In this document: in pieces, positions 7,804 to 16,512 of the stretch
Numbering within the stretch: the first letter of the stretch is position 1
Layout of the letters: every line of letters begins with the position of its first letter
NCBI GenBank assembly: GCA_019637295.1
Contig: JAHBVX010000018.1
Location: forward strand, 18,288-82,287
Length of the DNA: 64,000 nt
DNA from: Polyangiaceae bacterium
GTDB lineage: Bacteria > Myxococcota_A > Polyangia > Polyangiales > Polyangiaceae
Direction of reading: 5' to 3'
Notes under the pieces: model-generated
What the model was told of the DNA's origin: nothing
The model's input: only the letters and a program-made list of their open reading frames with translations
Databases searched by the model: none
Program-made: the position numbers and the translations under genes

Positions 7804-8157
7804 ATGATGATACGCCTCGGGGTGTGGATTCCGCTCATCGCATTCATCGCAGCCGTGGGCGTCGCCTGCTCCCGCGAGAAGCGGAGCGCCACAGGAGCGT
7901 CGAGTGCCGAGCCGTCCGCCGCAGCTGCGCTGAAGGGATGCCCCTTCGACGTGAAGGAGCATGAGCAGGACTGCAAGCGCGCGTGGGCGAACTATCAGAT
8001 CTGGTTCGATCAGAACAAGTGTGCTCAGGGCAAGCCCGACACCGAGTCCGAGTTCATGGACGACTGCAGCAAGAACTCGAGGGTAACGTACGGGTGCCTC
8101 GAGCTCTACGCTGGATGCGACGAGCTGAACTCCTGTGAGCAGGCGTGTAGCGAGTAG
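7804..8157 (+). CDS. small Cys-rich lipoprotein
   Basis: 117 aa, or 116 if the ATG at 7807 is used. The signal sequence ends in AAVGVACS with the lipid Cys, then an Ala/Ser linker, then a compact domain with eight Cys (GCPFDVKEHEQDC, CSKNS, YGCLELYAGC, CEQAC), presumably disulfide bonded outside the cytoplasm. A TAGACA hexamer at 7794-7799 is 7 nt before ATG 7807. The family is unknown; it resembles other small Cys-rich lipoproteins of myxobacteria. Confidence 0.72.
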   Translation: MMIRLGVWIPLIAFIAAVGVACSREKRSATGASSAEPSAAAALKGCPFDVKEHEQDCKRAWANYQIWFDQNKCAQGKPDTESEFMDDCSKNSRVTYGCLELYAGCDELNSCEQACSE

Positions 8158-8174
8158 ATGCGCGCGCCCCAGCG

Positions 8175-9194
8175 CTATCGCGCCTGGACCGCGACGATCG
8201 TCCAAGTGTCGACGCGCTCACCCGAGCCGCCGCTCATGAGTGACGGGCTGGCGCGGGTCTTGACGCGCAGCAGGGGCTGGCCGCGGTCGTCGAACGCGAG
8301 CTCGAGTCCGTCGACGGAGAGTCCGGACCCGTCGCTCCTCGTGGCGCCAAGCTGCGGTGAGGCGGTCGTCTCGCCGCTGCGCTCGAAGGCGAGGGGCTGA
8401 TCGTCGAGGAGGCCGAAGGCCACGACGGTGGTCGTGGTGAAGGCGCCTCGCTCTCGTTCTAGGAGCACGATCCCGGTCGGGCGCTTTGCGGTCGGCGGCA
8501 AGACGAGTTGGGCGCCCCGCTCCAAGTGGCGCGCTTCCTGGACGGCGAGATCCACGGCGTGGACTGCGACCACTCTGCCTTCGAGGGGCCGCGGCGGACC
8601 AGCGCAGGCTCCCTTGCTGCAGGGTCGGACGGCTGCCAGCGAATAGACGCCTGCGCCGCTGCGACCACCGCGCAGGCCATAGCGGCGCTCGTCCGAGACG
8701 GCGGCGCCTTCGACGGGCTGTGGCTGCGCGGGAAGCGCCGGCGTAGCGGCTGCTGGCGGGACGGCGGAGCACTCGTGGGCGCGCAGGATCGGGGCGCAGG
8801 TCCCATTGTGATGATGGCCCACGACGAAGTCGGAGCCGGGGCGGGGACCGAGGGTGGCGCAGCGTTCGAGGTACTCTCGCTCGAGCCGCCAGGTGACCGG
8901 CTCGAGCTCGCCTTTCCAGGTCACGGACACGTGGCCGCCATCCACGTCCTCGAGCGACAGGATGCGGGCAGTGAAGGCATTGTACGGCTCAGCCGAAGGT
9001 CTGCAGCGACCGCCGGACACTTGAACTCGCTCGGCAGGTTCGGGGGCGGTGACGACCCGCTCGGCCGGCGCGCACGCCGCGAAGCACAGGGCGAGGAGCC
9101 CGAACACCGCGCTGGTCCGACTCCGGACCGCTCGCTGACGGGTCGGCTGTTCGCGTTGGCTGACGTCGACTACTCCGCTCACTTTGGACAGCAT
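8175..9194 (-). CDS. lipoprotein of unknown function
   Basis: 339 aa from ATG 9194. After a basic N-terminus, LLALCFAAC supplies the lipobox at about Cys38. The mature part has several Cys and regions rich in beta-strand-like alternation (HVSVTWKGELEPVTWRLE, GIVLLERERGAFTTTTVVAFGLL), ending in VDTWTIVAVQAR. The ATG overlaps the last 16 nt of the upstream lipoprotein gene, so the two are probably translated from one message. An in-frame extension to 9482 has atypical Arg-rich composition and was discarded. Confidence 0.7.
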   Translation of the reverse strand: MLSKVSGVVDVSQREQPTRQRAVRSRTSAVFGLLALCFAACAPAERVVTAPEPAERVQVSGGRCRPSAEPYNAFTARILSLEDVDGGHVSVTWKGELEPVTWRLEREYLERCATLGPRPGSDFVVGHHHNGTCAPILRAHECSAVPPAAATPALPAQPQPVEGAAVSDERRYGLRGGRSGAGVYSLAAVRPCSKGACAGPPRPLEGRVVAVHAVDLAVQEARHLERGAQLVLPPTAKRPTGIVLLERERGAFTTTTVVAFGLLDDQPLAFERSGETTASPQLGATRSDGSGLSVDGLELAFDDRGQPLLRVKTRASPSLMSGGSGERVDTWTIVAVQAR

Positions 9195-9460
9195 ACGGAG
9201 CCCTCGACTCCGATGGGACCGCCCGCAGGCGCGACGATGTTCGCGATCGGTGCGCTGCCTCCGGGGCACACATAGTCTTGCCGCTGGGTGGCGCCGTCGC
9301 CGATGTCGCCCACCACGTGGGCCCCGCGCGTCTCGCACTGCTCGGCGGACAGCTGCTCGCGCGCGCCGCCGGAGGGACGCTCCGCAGCGGGCGGGCTCCC
9401 GCAGCCCATCAGCTCGAGCGAAGTGATGCCCAGCACACCCATCATCAAGAGGACTCGCAT
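9179..9460 (-). CDS. small lipoprotein
   Basis: 93 aa. The signal ends in LELMGCG with the lipid Cys at residue 20. The mature part has CETRGAHVVGDIGDG and ends in VCCPK, with four or five Cys in all. It is the first gene of a two-gene lipoprotein operon; its end overlaps the start of the 339-aa gene by 16 nt. A TATCCA hexamer at 9467-9472 on the minus strand lies 6 nt before the ATG, suggesting a leaderless message. Confidence 0.68.
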   Translation of the reverse strand: MRVLLMMGVLGITSLELMGCGSPPAAERPSGGAREQLSAEQCETRGAHVVGDIGDGATQRQDYVCPGGSAPIANIVAPAGGPIGVEGSVCCPK

Positions 9461-9524
9461 GGCCCATGGATAGGCCCGGCACCGGGAGCTGACAAGTCAG
9501 GCACCGAGGGACGCAGGGCGGGGC

Positions 9525-10187
9525 CTAGAGCTCGGGAAGCCAAGCGTTGCCCACGTTGGGCGGGCCACCTTCCATCACGACCTCGAGGGCTTTCTCGTAG
9601 CTCCAGCGGTGGTGCCCGTTCAAGGTCACCTCGCCCTGCGCTGCCTTGTGCAGCCGGTCCACGATGTAGTCCACCGTCTCTGCGCTGGCCAGCCGGATCA
9701 GTGTGTTGGGCAGGATCGCGTGGAGGGACAATGCCGAGCCCCCGATCGCGCGCGCGCTCTGGGACTCGAACCACTGGCAGATGCGCGGCACGTCCGAGGG
9801 CGAGCCGAGCTTGCCTACCAGCTCGAGCATGAACTTGTGGCGTCTGTCACCGTGATCCTTGCCTGCGAATAGCTGGTCGATGAGCAGCGGCACCACGTCA
9901 CGCTGATTCATTCGGAGCAGCAGCCGCCCCGCCGCGAGGAACAGGCTCGCGCGCGAAGACTCGTGTTTGTAGTTCTTGGGAAAGGGCGTGCGAAACACCT
10001 CTGCCGCGCGTCGTCCCCACAGCGGATCCGGCGGCGCCTTGGACTTCGACGTGACGAGGTTCGCCAGGACGTTCGTCGCCGCGTCCATGCCCTCTGCATC
10101 CGTGAGCGCCTCGGGCTCGAACAGCGCCGCCGTCGCAGCAGGGTCCAACCTCCGGCGCCGGGCTGCCATGAGCCAAGCCTGCCACAC
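9525..10187 (-). CDS. helical (HEAT-like) protein of unknown function
   Basis: 220 aa from GTG 10187; MAARRR at 10169 is an alternative start. No signal or membrane segment, so cytoplasmic. The sequence is a run of amphipathic helices (MDAATNVLANLV, RDVVPLLIDQLF, SPSDVPRICQWF, ETVDYIVDRL) as in HEAT/Armadillo-like folds that bind other proteins. AAACCT on the minus strand lies 7 nt before the GTG. Specific function unknown. Confidence 0.65.
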   Translation of the reverse strand: MWQAWLMAARRRRLDPAATAALFEPEALTDAEGMDAATNVLANLVTSKSKAPPDPLWGRRAAEVFRTPFPKNYKHESSRASLFLAAGRLLLRMNQRDVVPLLIDQLFAGKDHGDRRHKFMLELVGKLGSPSDVPRICQWFESQSARAIGGSALSLHAILPNTLIRLASAETVDYIVDRLHKAAQGEVTLNGHHRWSYEKALEVVMEGGPPNVGNAWLPEL

Positions 10188-10379
10188 CGCGGTGAGGTTT
10201 CCTCGTGAACCTCACCCCCGTGTCGCCAGCAGCCAGCCATGCCGCTGCGCGGCGCGGTGAGCGCAAGGCCGAGTACTTCGGTCGAAATGGCCTCGTCACA
10301 CTGGTCGTCTGCCGCCCCACACCCCGCCCGGGGTCCCCAACCCCGCGCCGCTGCTGTTCCATGCAGTGGAAAGCCGCTG

Positions 10380-10385
10380 TAACCT
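10380..10385 (+). promoter_or_regulatory. -10-like hexamer for the lipoprotein gene at 10393
   Basis: TAACCT exactly 7 nt before the ATG at 10393; no ribosome site lies between. Confidence 0.35.
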
Positions 10386-10392
10386 CGGGCCA

Positions 10393-10854
10393 ATGGTCAT
10401 CGCCGACTTCATGGCCGCGTCGCTGCTGGTGAGTCTCGGCGCCGGAGGCTGCACTCCGCGGCGAGCCGCCCTGGCTCCGGACACGCTCCCACCCGCGACT
10501 GTCGGCAGCGCCGAAGCCGTACCCGGTGGAGCCGCGGGCCCCGCCCCGCTCGCGACTGCGGCGACGCGCTGCACGCCGGGCAGCTTCTCGTACCTGGGGT
10601 TCGAGGGAAGGGGCGTGCCCACGCGAAAGCAGGCAGAGGAGATCACCCGGCTGCTGCCGGGCGCTGCCGTGGTGCTCGTGGAGGAAGGCAAGCTCGGCGT
10701 CATCCTGGCAGGGGACTACTCGAGCGAGCTTCGAGCGCGGCACGAAGCGGCCGGGCGCGCCATCGGCTGGGAGGGCAACGTGGTCGACTTCCCGATGGTC
10801 GCCGCGGACTGCTCACTCCAGTTCAAGCAGCCACCACCACTGCCCTCGCCCTGA
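10393..10854 (+). CDS. predicted lipoprotein, 153 aa
   Basis: Signal MVIADFMAASLLVSLGAGGC with Cys20 as likely lipidation site, then an Ala/Pro linker, then a small domain (about 60-150) with CTPGSFSYLGFEGRG and VVLVEEGKLGVIL and two Cys. I do not recognise the family. The start is chosen over an ATG at 10366 because of the signal sequence and the TAACCT box. The next gene, 87 nt downstream on the same strand, is another lipoprotein. Confidence 0.65.
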   Translation: MVIADFMAASLLVSLGAGGCTPRRAALAPDTLPPATVGSAEAVPGGAAGPAPLATAATRCTPGSFSYLGFEGRGVPTRKQAEEITRLLPGAAVVLVEEGKLGVILAGDYSSELRARHEAAGRAIGWEGNVVDFPMVAADCSLQFKQPPPLPSP

Positions 10855-10941
10855 CGACCTCGGCTTGCGGGCAAGTCGCGCGAAGTCTCGTGTACGATGA
10901 TTCCAACGGCATCGCGGTTCGAGTATCCTGAACCGAACCGA

Positions 10942-11439
10942 ATGAACGACTCGACGGTGCGGCGCGCGGCGATCGCGATGGCGTTGCTGGGGCTACTGGC
11001 GGGCTGCGCGAGCTCCGGAACGAGCGCCGGGCGCCCTGCGCAAGGCGGCAAGTCCGGGGGCGGGTCGGCGGCGACGCTCGACGCCAGGGGCGGGTTCGGG
11101 GCCCTGCGGCTGGGCATGGCCGCTAGTGACATTCCCGGCTCTCCCGCCGAGCCAGAGGCGGGCTACACGGACTTGCTTCCGCTCGACTACGGCGGCATCG
11201 CGCTCGACGCCGTGTACTTCTTCAGCGCCGGGAAGTTGGACGGCGTGGCCTTCAACACCAAGCGGCCCGAGGACTGCGAGCTGTTGCGCAAGGCGCTCGA
11301 GGCGGAGCTCGGTCCGCCCGGCAAGACCGAGGCGACGGACGAGGGTGGTACCAGCTACGAGTGGCGCGGCAGCTCGGCGCAGCTGACGTTGGACATGATC
11401 GACGGCCTCTGCATCGGCAGTTTCGGACCCAAGCGCTAG
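10942..11439 (+). CDS. predicted lipoprotein, 165 aa
   Basis: Basic start then ALLGLLAGCAS, a clean lipobox (Cys20). The mature domain starts GGFGALRLGMAASDI and goes on with a strand-rich ~110 residues containing two Cys (RPEDCELLRKAL, IDGLCIGSFG). The beginning resembles periplasmic domains in which GLRLGMS-type motifs open each repeat. Function unknown. TATCCT at 10924-10929 is 12 nt upstream of the ATG. Confidence 0.68.
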   Translation: MNDSTVRRAAIAMALLGLLAGCASSGTSAGRPAQGGKSGGGSAATLDARGGFGALRLGMAASDIPGSPAEPEAGYTDLLPLDYGGIALDAVYFFSAGKLDGVAFNTKRPEDCELLRKALEAELGPPGKTEATDEGGTSYEWRGSSAQLTLDMIDGLCIGSFGPKR

Positions 11440-11486
11440 GCCCGCTCGCCTCGGATGCCGCTCCGCCGACGCGGGCGAACGACGGC

Positions 11487-12431
11487 TCAGGGTTCGCTGC
11501 CTGCGCCCAGCGCGCGCCAAGCGGCCGCCAGCCGCAGACCGCGAGCGGCCTGTGCGACGCCGAGCAGCGGCCGATCCCGCTGCCAGCGCTCCCGCGTCTC
11601 GGCGTCCACGGTTGCCCATTCAGCCTCGCTCGAGGCCACGAGCGCCTGAGTTTGCGCGAGCAACCCCGCGAGCGCGACGTGCCCTTCCGGCGCGGACGGA
11701 TCGAGCGCCGCCGCCCCCGTTAGGCCGAGCGCGATCGCGGCGGCCTGCTCGAAGAACGCGCGCGGCCAGCCGCTCCGCCCCGCCACGCCGACGAGCCACC
11801 CGAGGCAGGCGGCGTGCACGTGGATGTCCTCGATGGTGCGAAACGGTTTCAGATAGACGTCGTAGCCGTCCCCCGGGAGCACGTCTGTCGCCGTCACGGG
11901 CGCGTCGTGAAACACGACCTCCGCGTGACCGATCTCCGGCGCGAAGGGCAGGTCTGGTCGGCGAGTGATGCGCACGCCTGCGCCGCTGGTCCGAACGCGC
12001 ACCAATCGCAGTCGATTCTTCCCGGACTCGAGCCGCCCCTCGCTCGCGACCACGAACAGGACATCCGCCTCGTCAGCGAGCGTCGCAAACGTCTTACTCC
12101 CGTCGAGCGTGGCCGCCCCGGTGGCATCGCGTCGCAGCAGCGTGGCGATCGAACTCGGGTGCGCGCCACCAGCCTCCGTCGCACACAATCCCGCGATCAC
12201 ACCTTCCGTCAAGCTCGGCACCAAGGCTCGAAGGGCAGCGCCATAGCCCGCAGCGAACGCGAGCCCGAGGCGATCGGCGAAGAAGCCTCCGACGACGGCG
12301 CGCTCCAGCAGGCTCATTCCCGCGGTGAATCGCTCGAGGCTCGCGAGCCAGCCCCGCACCGAGCCCTCCCACGGCAGCGGCGGCGGTGCGGGTGAAGCCA
12401 GTACGGCGTGGAGGGTGGCGGAGCCTGGCAC
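11487..12431 (-). CDS. short acyl-CoA dehydrogenase-like protein
   Basis: 314 aa from GTG 12431. The middle matches the acyl-CoA dehydrogenase fold: GLCATEAGGAHPSSIATLLRR aligns with the FAD-binding CxTEPxxGSD segment, and TLDGSKTFATLADEADVLFVVA with the following beta domain. The C-terminal helical half, with EDIHVHAACLGWLVG, is shorter than in the ~380-residue enzymes and I see no clear catalytic Glu. It may be a non-canonical or inactive member. TACACT at 12438-12443 (minus) is 6 nt before the GTG; GTG 12470 is an alternative start. Confidence 0.7.
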   Translation of the reverse strand: MPGSATLHAVLASPAPPPLPWEGSVRGWLASLERFTAGMSLLERAVVGGFFADRLGLAFAAGYGAALRALVPSLTEGVIAGLCATEAGGAHPSSIATLLRRDATGAATLDGSKTFATLADEADVLFVVASEGRLESGKNRLRLVRVRTSGAGVRITRRPDLPFAPEIGHAEVVFHDAPVTATDVLPGDGYDVYLKPFRTIEDIHVHAACLGWLVGVAGRSGWPRAFFEQAAAIALGLTGAAALDPSAPEGHVALAGLLAQTQALVASSEAEWATVDAETRERWQRDRPLLGVAQAARGLRLAAAWRALGAGSEP

Positions 12432-12519
12432 GGGCAGAGTGTAGCCGACCGGGCTGGAGCGATGCGTCACGCGCGGACATGGCCCCGCCGTCACCGCGCC
12501 GCACCAACCCCAGGCAGCG

Positions 12520-12759
12520 TCAGCGCGTGGCCTGCATCGCGCGGGCGTGAGCGATCGTCGCTTCGGCCTCGGCGATGATGTCCGTGAGTAGCTGGGGGGC
12601 CTGGGGTGGTCCAGGGTTGCGCCATACACCTCGGAGCTGACCGAGGCGTCGCGTCACGACGCGCTGCACGTTCAGCGCAGAACCGAGCCTGCCGGCCAGA
12701 GCTCCGTCGTCCGTTCCGTCCGAGTCTCGGTCGTCGATGATGTCGCGGTCAGTCGGCAT
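12520..12759 (-). CDS. small hydrophilic protein
   Basis: 79 aa, acidic N-terminus (MPTDRDIIDDRDSDGTDD) followed by basic and helical parts. A strong ribosome site, GGAG, lies 7 nt before ATG 12759, which makes this a likely real small gene. No family recognised. It is divergent from the large kinase gene, with about 115 nt between the starts. Confidence 0.6.
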   Translation of the reverse strand: MPTDRDIIDDRDSDGTDDGALAGRLGSALNVQRVVTRRLGQLRGVWRNPGPPQAPQLLTDIIAEAEATIAHARAMQATR

Positions 12760-12860
12760 GGTTCGTTCTCCACGTTGGCGTGCGATCACGAGTTCGCTTC
12801 ACTCGCAGCGCGAGTCAACGATACCCCGCCAGGAGGCTTACCCTCCCGGCACCGCGGATC

Positions 12861-12866
12861 TAACAT
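12861..12866 (+). promoter_or_regulatory. -10-like hexamer for the kinase-FGE gene
   Basis: TAACAT, 7 nt before ATG 12874. It decides the start against a longer in-frame ORF from 12775. Confidence 0.4.
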
Positions 12867-12873
12867 CGCCTCG

Positions 12874-15420
12874 ATGGTGGATGGCAAGGGGAAACTCCCT
12901 CGAGTGATGGACCCTCACGCGGTGGTCCAGACACTCGTATCGGGCACCGCCCCGACGCCGTCCCTGACGTCGGGAGTTCGAGTCGTGACGGCGGATCCCA
13001 CCGCGCCGACACAGGCTGCGGTCCCGCGTGCCGCACACGACGCCGTCCAGCGAGATGCGGTCACGGTCATGGCGGGACGCGCTGACGATGCTCGAGCGGA
13101 CTCCGGCTCGCTCGCGCGCTACGATCCGCTCTCCGAGTTGGGTCGGGGCGGGATGGGCCTGGTGCGCGAGGCGTTCGATCGTTTGCTTGGGCGCCATGTG
13201 GCGATCAAGTCGCTGCTGAGCAGCGACCAAGACGATGCATCTCTGCTCGTCGCGGAAGCTCAGGTGTGTGCGCAGCTCGAGCATCCGAGCATCGTGCCGC
13301 TCTACGATCTCGACTGCGACGAGAACGGTATCCCCTGCTACACGATGCGGGTCGTTCGAGGACGCAGCTTGAGTGAAGTGCTCGGCGAGCGTGCGTCGGG
13401 GGAAGCGCCCTTCCCGTTGGCTCGGCTGCTGGGCGTGTTTCGCCAAGTGTGTCTCGCGGTCGACTACGCCCACAGCCGCGGCGTCGTGCATCGCGATCTC
13501 AAGCCGGCCAACATCGTCCTGGGCGAGTTCGGCGAAGTGTACGTCGTCGACTGGGGGATCGCGCGGGTGCTGGAGGGAGCGTCGGTGCGGCCCATCAGTG
13601 CGTCACCTCGGATCGCGGGCACTCCAGGCTACATGGCCCCGGAGCAGGTGGAGGGCGACGACCTGGACGGTCGCGCCGACGTGTTTGCGCTGGGCGTGAT
13701 GCTCTACGAGCTCCTCTCCGGTGTCCGTCCGTTCGAGAGCGATAGCCTGCGGTCCGTGGTCGACCGTCGAGCGGTCATGGTGCGCACCCCACCGAGCCGG
13801 GTGGACCCGGAACGCCAGGTGCCGCCGGCGTTCGACATGCTGGTGCTCGCTTGCCTCAGCCCGGATCCGATCGGGCGACCGGGACGCGCGCGGGCGATCG
13901 CCAGCGCGATCGACGAGTTCTTGGATGGCGAGCGGGCACGCGTCGAGCGGGAGCGGGAGGCCTGCGAGTATGCCGCCGCGGGGGATGGCGCGCGAAGCGA
14001 GCAAGAGGCGCTGGAGGCAAGGGCGGCCGCGATCGACGCTGAGGCGGAGCGAGCGCTCGCCGAGCTTCACCCCTGGCAGGACGCAGACGACAAGCTCGAC
14101 GCCTGGCGAGCCAAGTCCCGAGCGCGCGCGCTGCGCGCAGACGCTGCCCGCGCCCGTGCCCGGGCCGAGACCGCATACGCTCGGGCGCTCGGGCGCGTGG
14201 CTGAGCATGCTCAGGCGCGCCGGGGACTCGCCCGCTTGTACTTCACGCAGCTGGTCGATGCGGAGCGCAACGGCGACGAAGAGAGCGTCGTCGAACTGCT
14301 GGACCTGGCCCGCGCTTACGACGACGGCGAGCTATCCCTGGAGCTGTCCAACGAAGGACGGCTCGTGGTCGAGTCGCAGCCGCGAAGCGCCGTCGTCACG
14401 ATTCAACGCTACGAACCGGCCGGTCCGCTGTTGGTGCTCGGCGCGCCTCGCGAGCTGGGTCGGACGCCCACCTCTGCCGAACGGTTTGCCGCAGGGAGCT
14501 ACCTGATCGTGGCGCGCACCGGCGACCAAGAAGTGCGTTATCCAATCGTTGTCAGGCGTGCACGGCAGCACTTGCTGCGACTGCGCGTGCCCGAGCCGGG
14601 TGAGCTACCACCCGACATGGTCCTGGTGCCTGGTGGGCCGTTCCTGGCAAGTCCGCGCGACGCCAAGCTCGAGACCCTCGAGCTGCCGGACTTCGCGATC
14701 GCGCGGTTCCAGGTGCGCATCCGCGAGTACACGCGATTCCTCGATGACCTCACGGAGGCGGAGCGAGCGCGTCACATGCCCGCCGCGATCGACGCGGGTC
14801 AGCCCTATCTGGTGCGCGGCGCCGGCGGTTGGTCGCTCGGGCCCACCGTGCTCGAGGGACCGGGTCGTGGTCGCGTCCCCGCCAGCACCGAGCTCGACCT
14901 TCCGGTCGCGAACGTGCGTTGGTACGACGCGCTCGCTTACGCTCGGTGGCGGGCGCGACGCGAAGGGCATCCCTTTCGCTTGCCCAGCGATCTCGAGTGG
15001 GAGAAGGCGATGCGTGGCGCCGATGGACGGGTCTTCTCGATGGGCATGACGCTCGACCCGTCGTTCGCCAAGCTGCGCGAGTCCAGGCCCGAGGCCTCTC
15101 AGCCCGAGCCCGTCGGCAGCTTCCCTCTGGACGAGTCCCCCTACGGGGTGCGCGATCTGGCGGGAGGCGTGGGGGACTGGACCAACACGTCGCCCGACGG
15201 GGCGCCCCTGCCGTCGCTGGAGGAGGCGGGCACGCCGGAGGCCGACGAGCGCCAGGTGATTTGGCGCGGAGGTACCTGGTCGAGCACGGCGTACGCGCCG
15301 CGCGTCGCACGCGTCACGCAGCCCCTACGCTCCTGGGCGGGCTGGATCGGATTTCGTCTGGCGCTGAGCCTATCGGGACAGCCTAGCTCGAAGCTATTGA
15401 CCGAGCCGATGCGAGATTGA
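12874..15420 (+). CDS. Ser/Thr kinase fused to FGE-sulfatase (SUMF1) domain
   Basis: 848 aa. The Hanks-type kinase lies at about 83-355: GRGGMGLV at 90-97, Lys112 in AIKSLL, VHRDLKPAN at 205-213, DWG at 226-228 in place of DFG, and GTPGYMAPEQ at 249-258. A long Ala/Arg/Glu-rich coiled-coil (about 360-480) follows, then a PEGA-like beta region (about 490-575), then a formylglycine-generating-enzyme-like domain (about 578-840) with PDMVLVPGGPF, DLPVANVRWYDALAYARW, RLPSDLEWEKAMRG and WRGGTW...GWIGFRLA. The catalytic Cys pair of true FGE is absent, so this part probably binds ligand or protein. No membrane segment is visible. Such fusions are known in myxobacteria and planctomycetes; the input signal is unknown. 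Confidence 0.9.
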   Translation: MVDGKGKLPRVMDPHAVVQTLVSGTAPTPSLTSGVRVVTADPTAPTQAAVPRAAHDAVQRDAVTVMAGRADDARADSGSLARYDPLSELGRGGMGLVREAFDRLLGRHVAIKSLLSSDQDDASLLVAEAQVCAQLEHPSIVPLYDLDCDENGIPCYTMRVVRGRSLSEVLGERASGEAPFPLARLLGVFRQVCLAVDYAHSRGVVHRDLKPANIVLGEFGEVYVVDWGIARVLEGASVRPISASPRIAGTPGYMAPEQVEGDDLDGRADVFALGVMLYELLSGVRPFESDSLRSVVDRRAVMVRTPPSRVDPERQVPPAFDMLVLACLSPDPIGRPGRARAIASAIDEFLDGERARVEREREACEYAAAGDGARSEQEALEARAAAIDAEAERALAELHPWQDADDKLDAWRAKSRARALRADAARARARAETAYARALGRVAEHAQARRGLARLYFTQLVDAERNGDEESVVELLDLARAYDDGELSLELSNEGRLVVESQPRSAVVTIQRYEPAGPLLVLGAPRELGRTPTSAERFAAGSYLIVARTGDQEVRYPIVVRRARQHLLRLRVPEPGELPPDMVLVPGGPFLASPRDAKLETLELPDFAIARFQVRIREYTRFLDDLTEAERARHMPAAIDAGQPYLVRGAGGWSLGPTVLEGPGRGRVPASTELDLPVANVRWYDALAYARWRARREGHPFRLPSDLEWEKAMRGADGRVFSMGMTLDPSFAKLRESRPEASQPEPVGSFPLDESPYGVRDLAGGVGDWTNTSPDGAPLPSLEEAGTPEADERQVIWRGGTWSSTAYAPRVARVTQPLRSWAGWIGFRLALSLSGQPSSKLLTEPMRD

Positions 15421-15421
15421 T

Positions 15422-15571
15422 CTAACTCGAAGGAGACGCCTCGGCGCGCCCCTCGAGGAACCAGAGCGGCAAACGCCCCTTGCCGTTGACCTCGACCTCA
15501 CCGCGAAAGGCGAACTCGCACTTCCCCTCTAGCAGCTCGTGCGTCGCCTCACTGACCTGGATTCGTTGAAC
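15422..15571 (-). pseudogene. C-terminal remnant of a class III adenylate cyclase
   Basis: The last 49 codons read IQVSEATHELLEGKCEF then RGEVEVNGKGRLPLWFLEG. This is the unmistakable end of a class III nucleotide cyclase (the IQVSEATY...RGEIEVKGKGxMxTYFL pattern). Upstream in the same frame the sequence turns Arg/Pro-rich and nothing of the catalytic core (metal Asp, transition-state Asn/Arg) is found in any minus frame before the next gene. It is a 5'-deleted fragment. It lies within the 340-nt stretch without an intact gene between the kinase and the gene at 15760. Confidence 0.7.
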
Positions 15572-15759
15572 GCGGGGCGCGCGGCCTGGGCGAGCTCCTC
15601 GTCTGCGGCAACGCGCGCGAGCACCCAGTCGAACGTCGCCGGGCGTTCGCGCGCGACTGCCTCCCTCCCACCCCTTGCGTTCTGGCGGCGCCGGTGGCGT
15701 ACTGTGGTCGGGCGCGGCGGAATCAGTGGGGCCACGGTGTTGCGAGCGAAGCCAAGACA

Positions 15760-16440
15760 GTGATTGCTCATCCGAGAGCCGCAGCGTGGTTCGCGCTGAC
15801 ACTGGTCGCACTCAGCGCCGAGGTCGCGCGCGCGGACGAGCCCACCGCGCCGCCGCCCGCCACCGCGGCGCCGCCCGCTACCGCGCCGCCGCCCGCTACC
15901 GCGCCGCCGCCCGCTACCGCGCCGCCGCCTCCTCCTGGCGCCGTGCCGCCAGCGTACCCGTACCCGTACCCGTACCCGTACCCGTATCACCCGTACCCGC
16001 AGCAGCCGCCCGTGGATCCGCGACCCAAAGTGCTGCCTTACGTCGAGGGCGAGCCTGCGCCCCAGGGCTACCGGCTCGAGTCGTCGAACCTGCGGGGAGC
16101 CGTCATCGCTGGCGGGATCCTGGGCGGCACCACCTATGGGGTGAACTTGCTGGTGGCCAGCGTCGTGTCGGCTTACTCGGACGAGTCGGACTGGCGCCTC
16201 GTCATGATGTACACGCCCGGCTTGGGAACCTGGGGGTTCGTCCCCGACGTGTGCTCGGAAGAGCGGGGCGCCTGCTCCTGGCTGATTATTCACTCGGCCG
16301 CGCACACCACCGGTGTCCTCCTGTTCGTCTACGGTCTGGCAGAGCGCAAGAAGCGCTATGTGCTCGAGGCCTCGTCGCTGACGCTGGCCCCCGTGGTGGG
16401 CACCTCCACGGTCGGGCTCGGGCTCAGCGGTCAGTTCTGA
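15760..16440 (+). CDS. secreted or membrane protein with Pro-rich repeat region
   Basis: 226 aa from GTG 15760. The signal peptide (AAAWFALTLVALSAEVARA, cut near residue 24) leads into PATAPP repeats and a (YP)n run, then a ~150-residue domain with hydrophobic segments at AVIAGGILGGTTYGVNLLVASVV and HTTGVLLFVYGLAE, ending in GLGLSGQF. The C-terminal Phe and glycine-rich strands would fit outer-membrane insertion, but inner-membrane helices are equally possible. This Pro-rich linker plus membrane-domain design is common in Polyangia. Function unknown. The start codon is uncertain. Confidence 0.65.
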   Translation: MIAHPRAAAWFALTLVALSAEVARADEPTAPPPATAAPPATAPPPATAPPPATAPPPPPGAVPPAYPYPYPYPYPYHPYPQQPPVDPRPKVLPYVEGEPAPQGYRLESSNLRGAVIAGGILGGTTYGVNLLVASVVSAYSDESDWRLVMMYTPGLGTWGFVPDVCSEERGACSWLIIHSAAHTTGVLLFVYGLAERKKRYVLEASSLTLAPVVGTSTVGLGLSGQF

Positions 16441-16512
16441 GGCAGCCAGCGGGGCCTGGCTGGGCACCGCCGGTGGACAGGGCTGCCCATTCGCTGGAAC
16501 ATCCCGGACGCG

